Shown piece by piece: positions 63,774-64,000 of a DNA stretch of 64,000 nt. Positions within the stretch are counted from its first letter, which is position 1. Every line of letters begins with the position of its first letter. The position numbers and the translations under genes are program-made. Location: positions 62,001 through 126,000 of the forward strand of contig NZ_MVDD01000002.1 in the NCBI RefSeq assembly GCF_002843315.1. Direction: 5' to 3'. This DNA is from Labilibaculum filiforme (GTDB lineage Bacteria; Bacteroidota; Bacteroidia; Bacteroidales; Marinifilaceae). Under the pieces are notes generated by a model. That model was given only the letters and a program-made list of their open reading frames with translations. It was not told the origin of the DNA and did not search any database.

Positions 63774-64000
63774 CTATTCCATATTTGTAAACAGAATAAA
63801 CGATTCACCTTCCAATGTCATCTCTACTCCATTACTGAAATCTAAACTCATATTATTCTCAACAGGAGTAGCAAATCCATTTTCATCAACTGTTCCTACA
63901 AATGAACCATCAGAATTTGATTTATAGCTGTATTTGTTCAATGTTAGAGTAGAAATAAAATCGGACTTCAAGTTAATTGGATAAGTAACGTAATGCGAGT
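63774..64000 (-). CDS. C-terminal end of a gene cut by the window edge
   Basis: Open from the window edge to a TAG at 63774, giving at least 75 residues. It ends VEMTLEGESFILFTNME, similar to the end of the GH-A enzyme at 60969 (NSFILLTTLEY), so it is probably the C-terminal beta-sandwich of another secreted glycoside hydrolase. The catalytic domain is outside the window. Confidence 0.6.
   Translation of the reverse strand, partial: SHYVTYPINLKSDFISTLTLNKYSYKSNSDGSFVGTVDENGFATPVENNMSLDFSNGVEMTLEGESFILFTNME

Overview
The window looks like the chromosome of a marine or sediment member of Bacteroidetes, probably near Marinifilaceae/Marinilabiliales. This is inferred from the low GC, the gene families (DUF6261, DUF4412, GH92/GH38 sets, GntR regulators with a LacI-like C-terminus, GxxExxY and four-helix-bundle passengers) and the general lack of strong Shine-Dalgarno sites. 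I see no tRNA, rRNA, CRISPR array or intact insertion sequence.

1-11.7 kb, defence region. A minus-strand operon encodes a small HTH protein, an MmeI-like DNA methyltransferase without a visible nuclease motif, three common passenger genes (GxxExxY, RhuM, four-helix bundle), a superfamily 2 helicase and a GIY-YIG nuclease. Next to it lies an AAA ATPase-TOPRIM (OLD-like) gene. Two related, imperfectly palindromic sites of about 131 bp that resemble integron attC sites (99-230 and 8619-8749) follow the two units in the same orientation, so the layout reads as ORF-site, ORF-site. A small tandem repeat and a MITE-like element follow.

12.6-36.8 kb, alpha-mannoside cluster. All genes are on the minus strand: two GH92, two GH38, a sugar MFS porter, a glucose-dehydrogenase-like SDR, a lactonase, a mannonate dehydratase, a KDG kinase and a KDPG aldolase. 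Together these make a plausible complete oxidative route from D-mannose to pyruvate and glyceraldehyde 3-phosphate that bypasses mannose phosphorylation. A LacI regulator sits at the upstream end, and four near-identical palindromes mark its likely operators. An unusual module (CoA transferase, enoyl-CoA hydratase, leaderless solute-binding-like protein) plus RraA and cupin genes is embedded in the cluster; its role is unknown.

Tandem arrays of a 97-bp unit sit exactly at the start codon of three unrelated genes (21178-21474, 32390-32585, 48831-49026). The far end of each array again reads ATGAAA next to what looks like a native 5' leader. At the GH38 gene the LacI operator is 33 bp from that distal ATG, the same spacing as at the other targets, which suggests the array was inserted at the start codon.

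37-56.6 kb, housekeeping and energy genes: a GntR regulator, a b6-like cytochrome b with Rieske protein and an eight-haem TPR cytochrome c, family 4 uracil-DNA glycosylase, a PHP phosphoesterase, a DUF1847 protein, two duplicated DUF4412 proteins, Hsp20, the anaerobic glycerol-3-phosphate dehydrogenase operon glpABC, and an esterase.

56.7-64 kb, second glycan cluster (probably beta-mannan): a GH5_7-like mannanase, an SGNH acetylesterase, a sodium/solute symporter, a clan GH-A hydrolase, a GH130 enzyme and the 3' end of a further gene cut by the window edge. Neither glycan cluster contains a SusC/SusD pair within the window.
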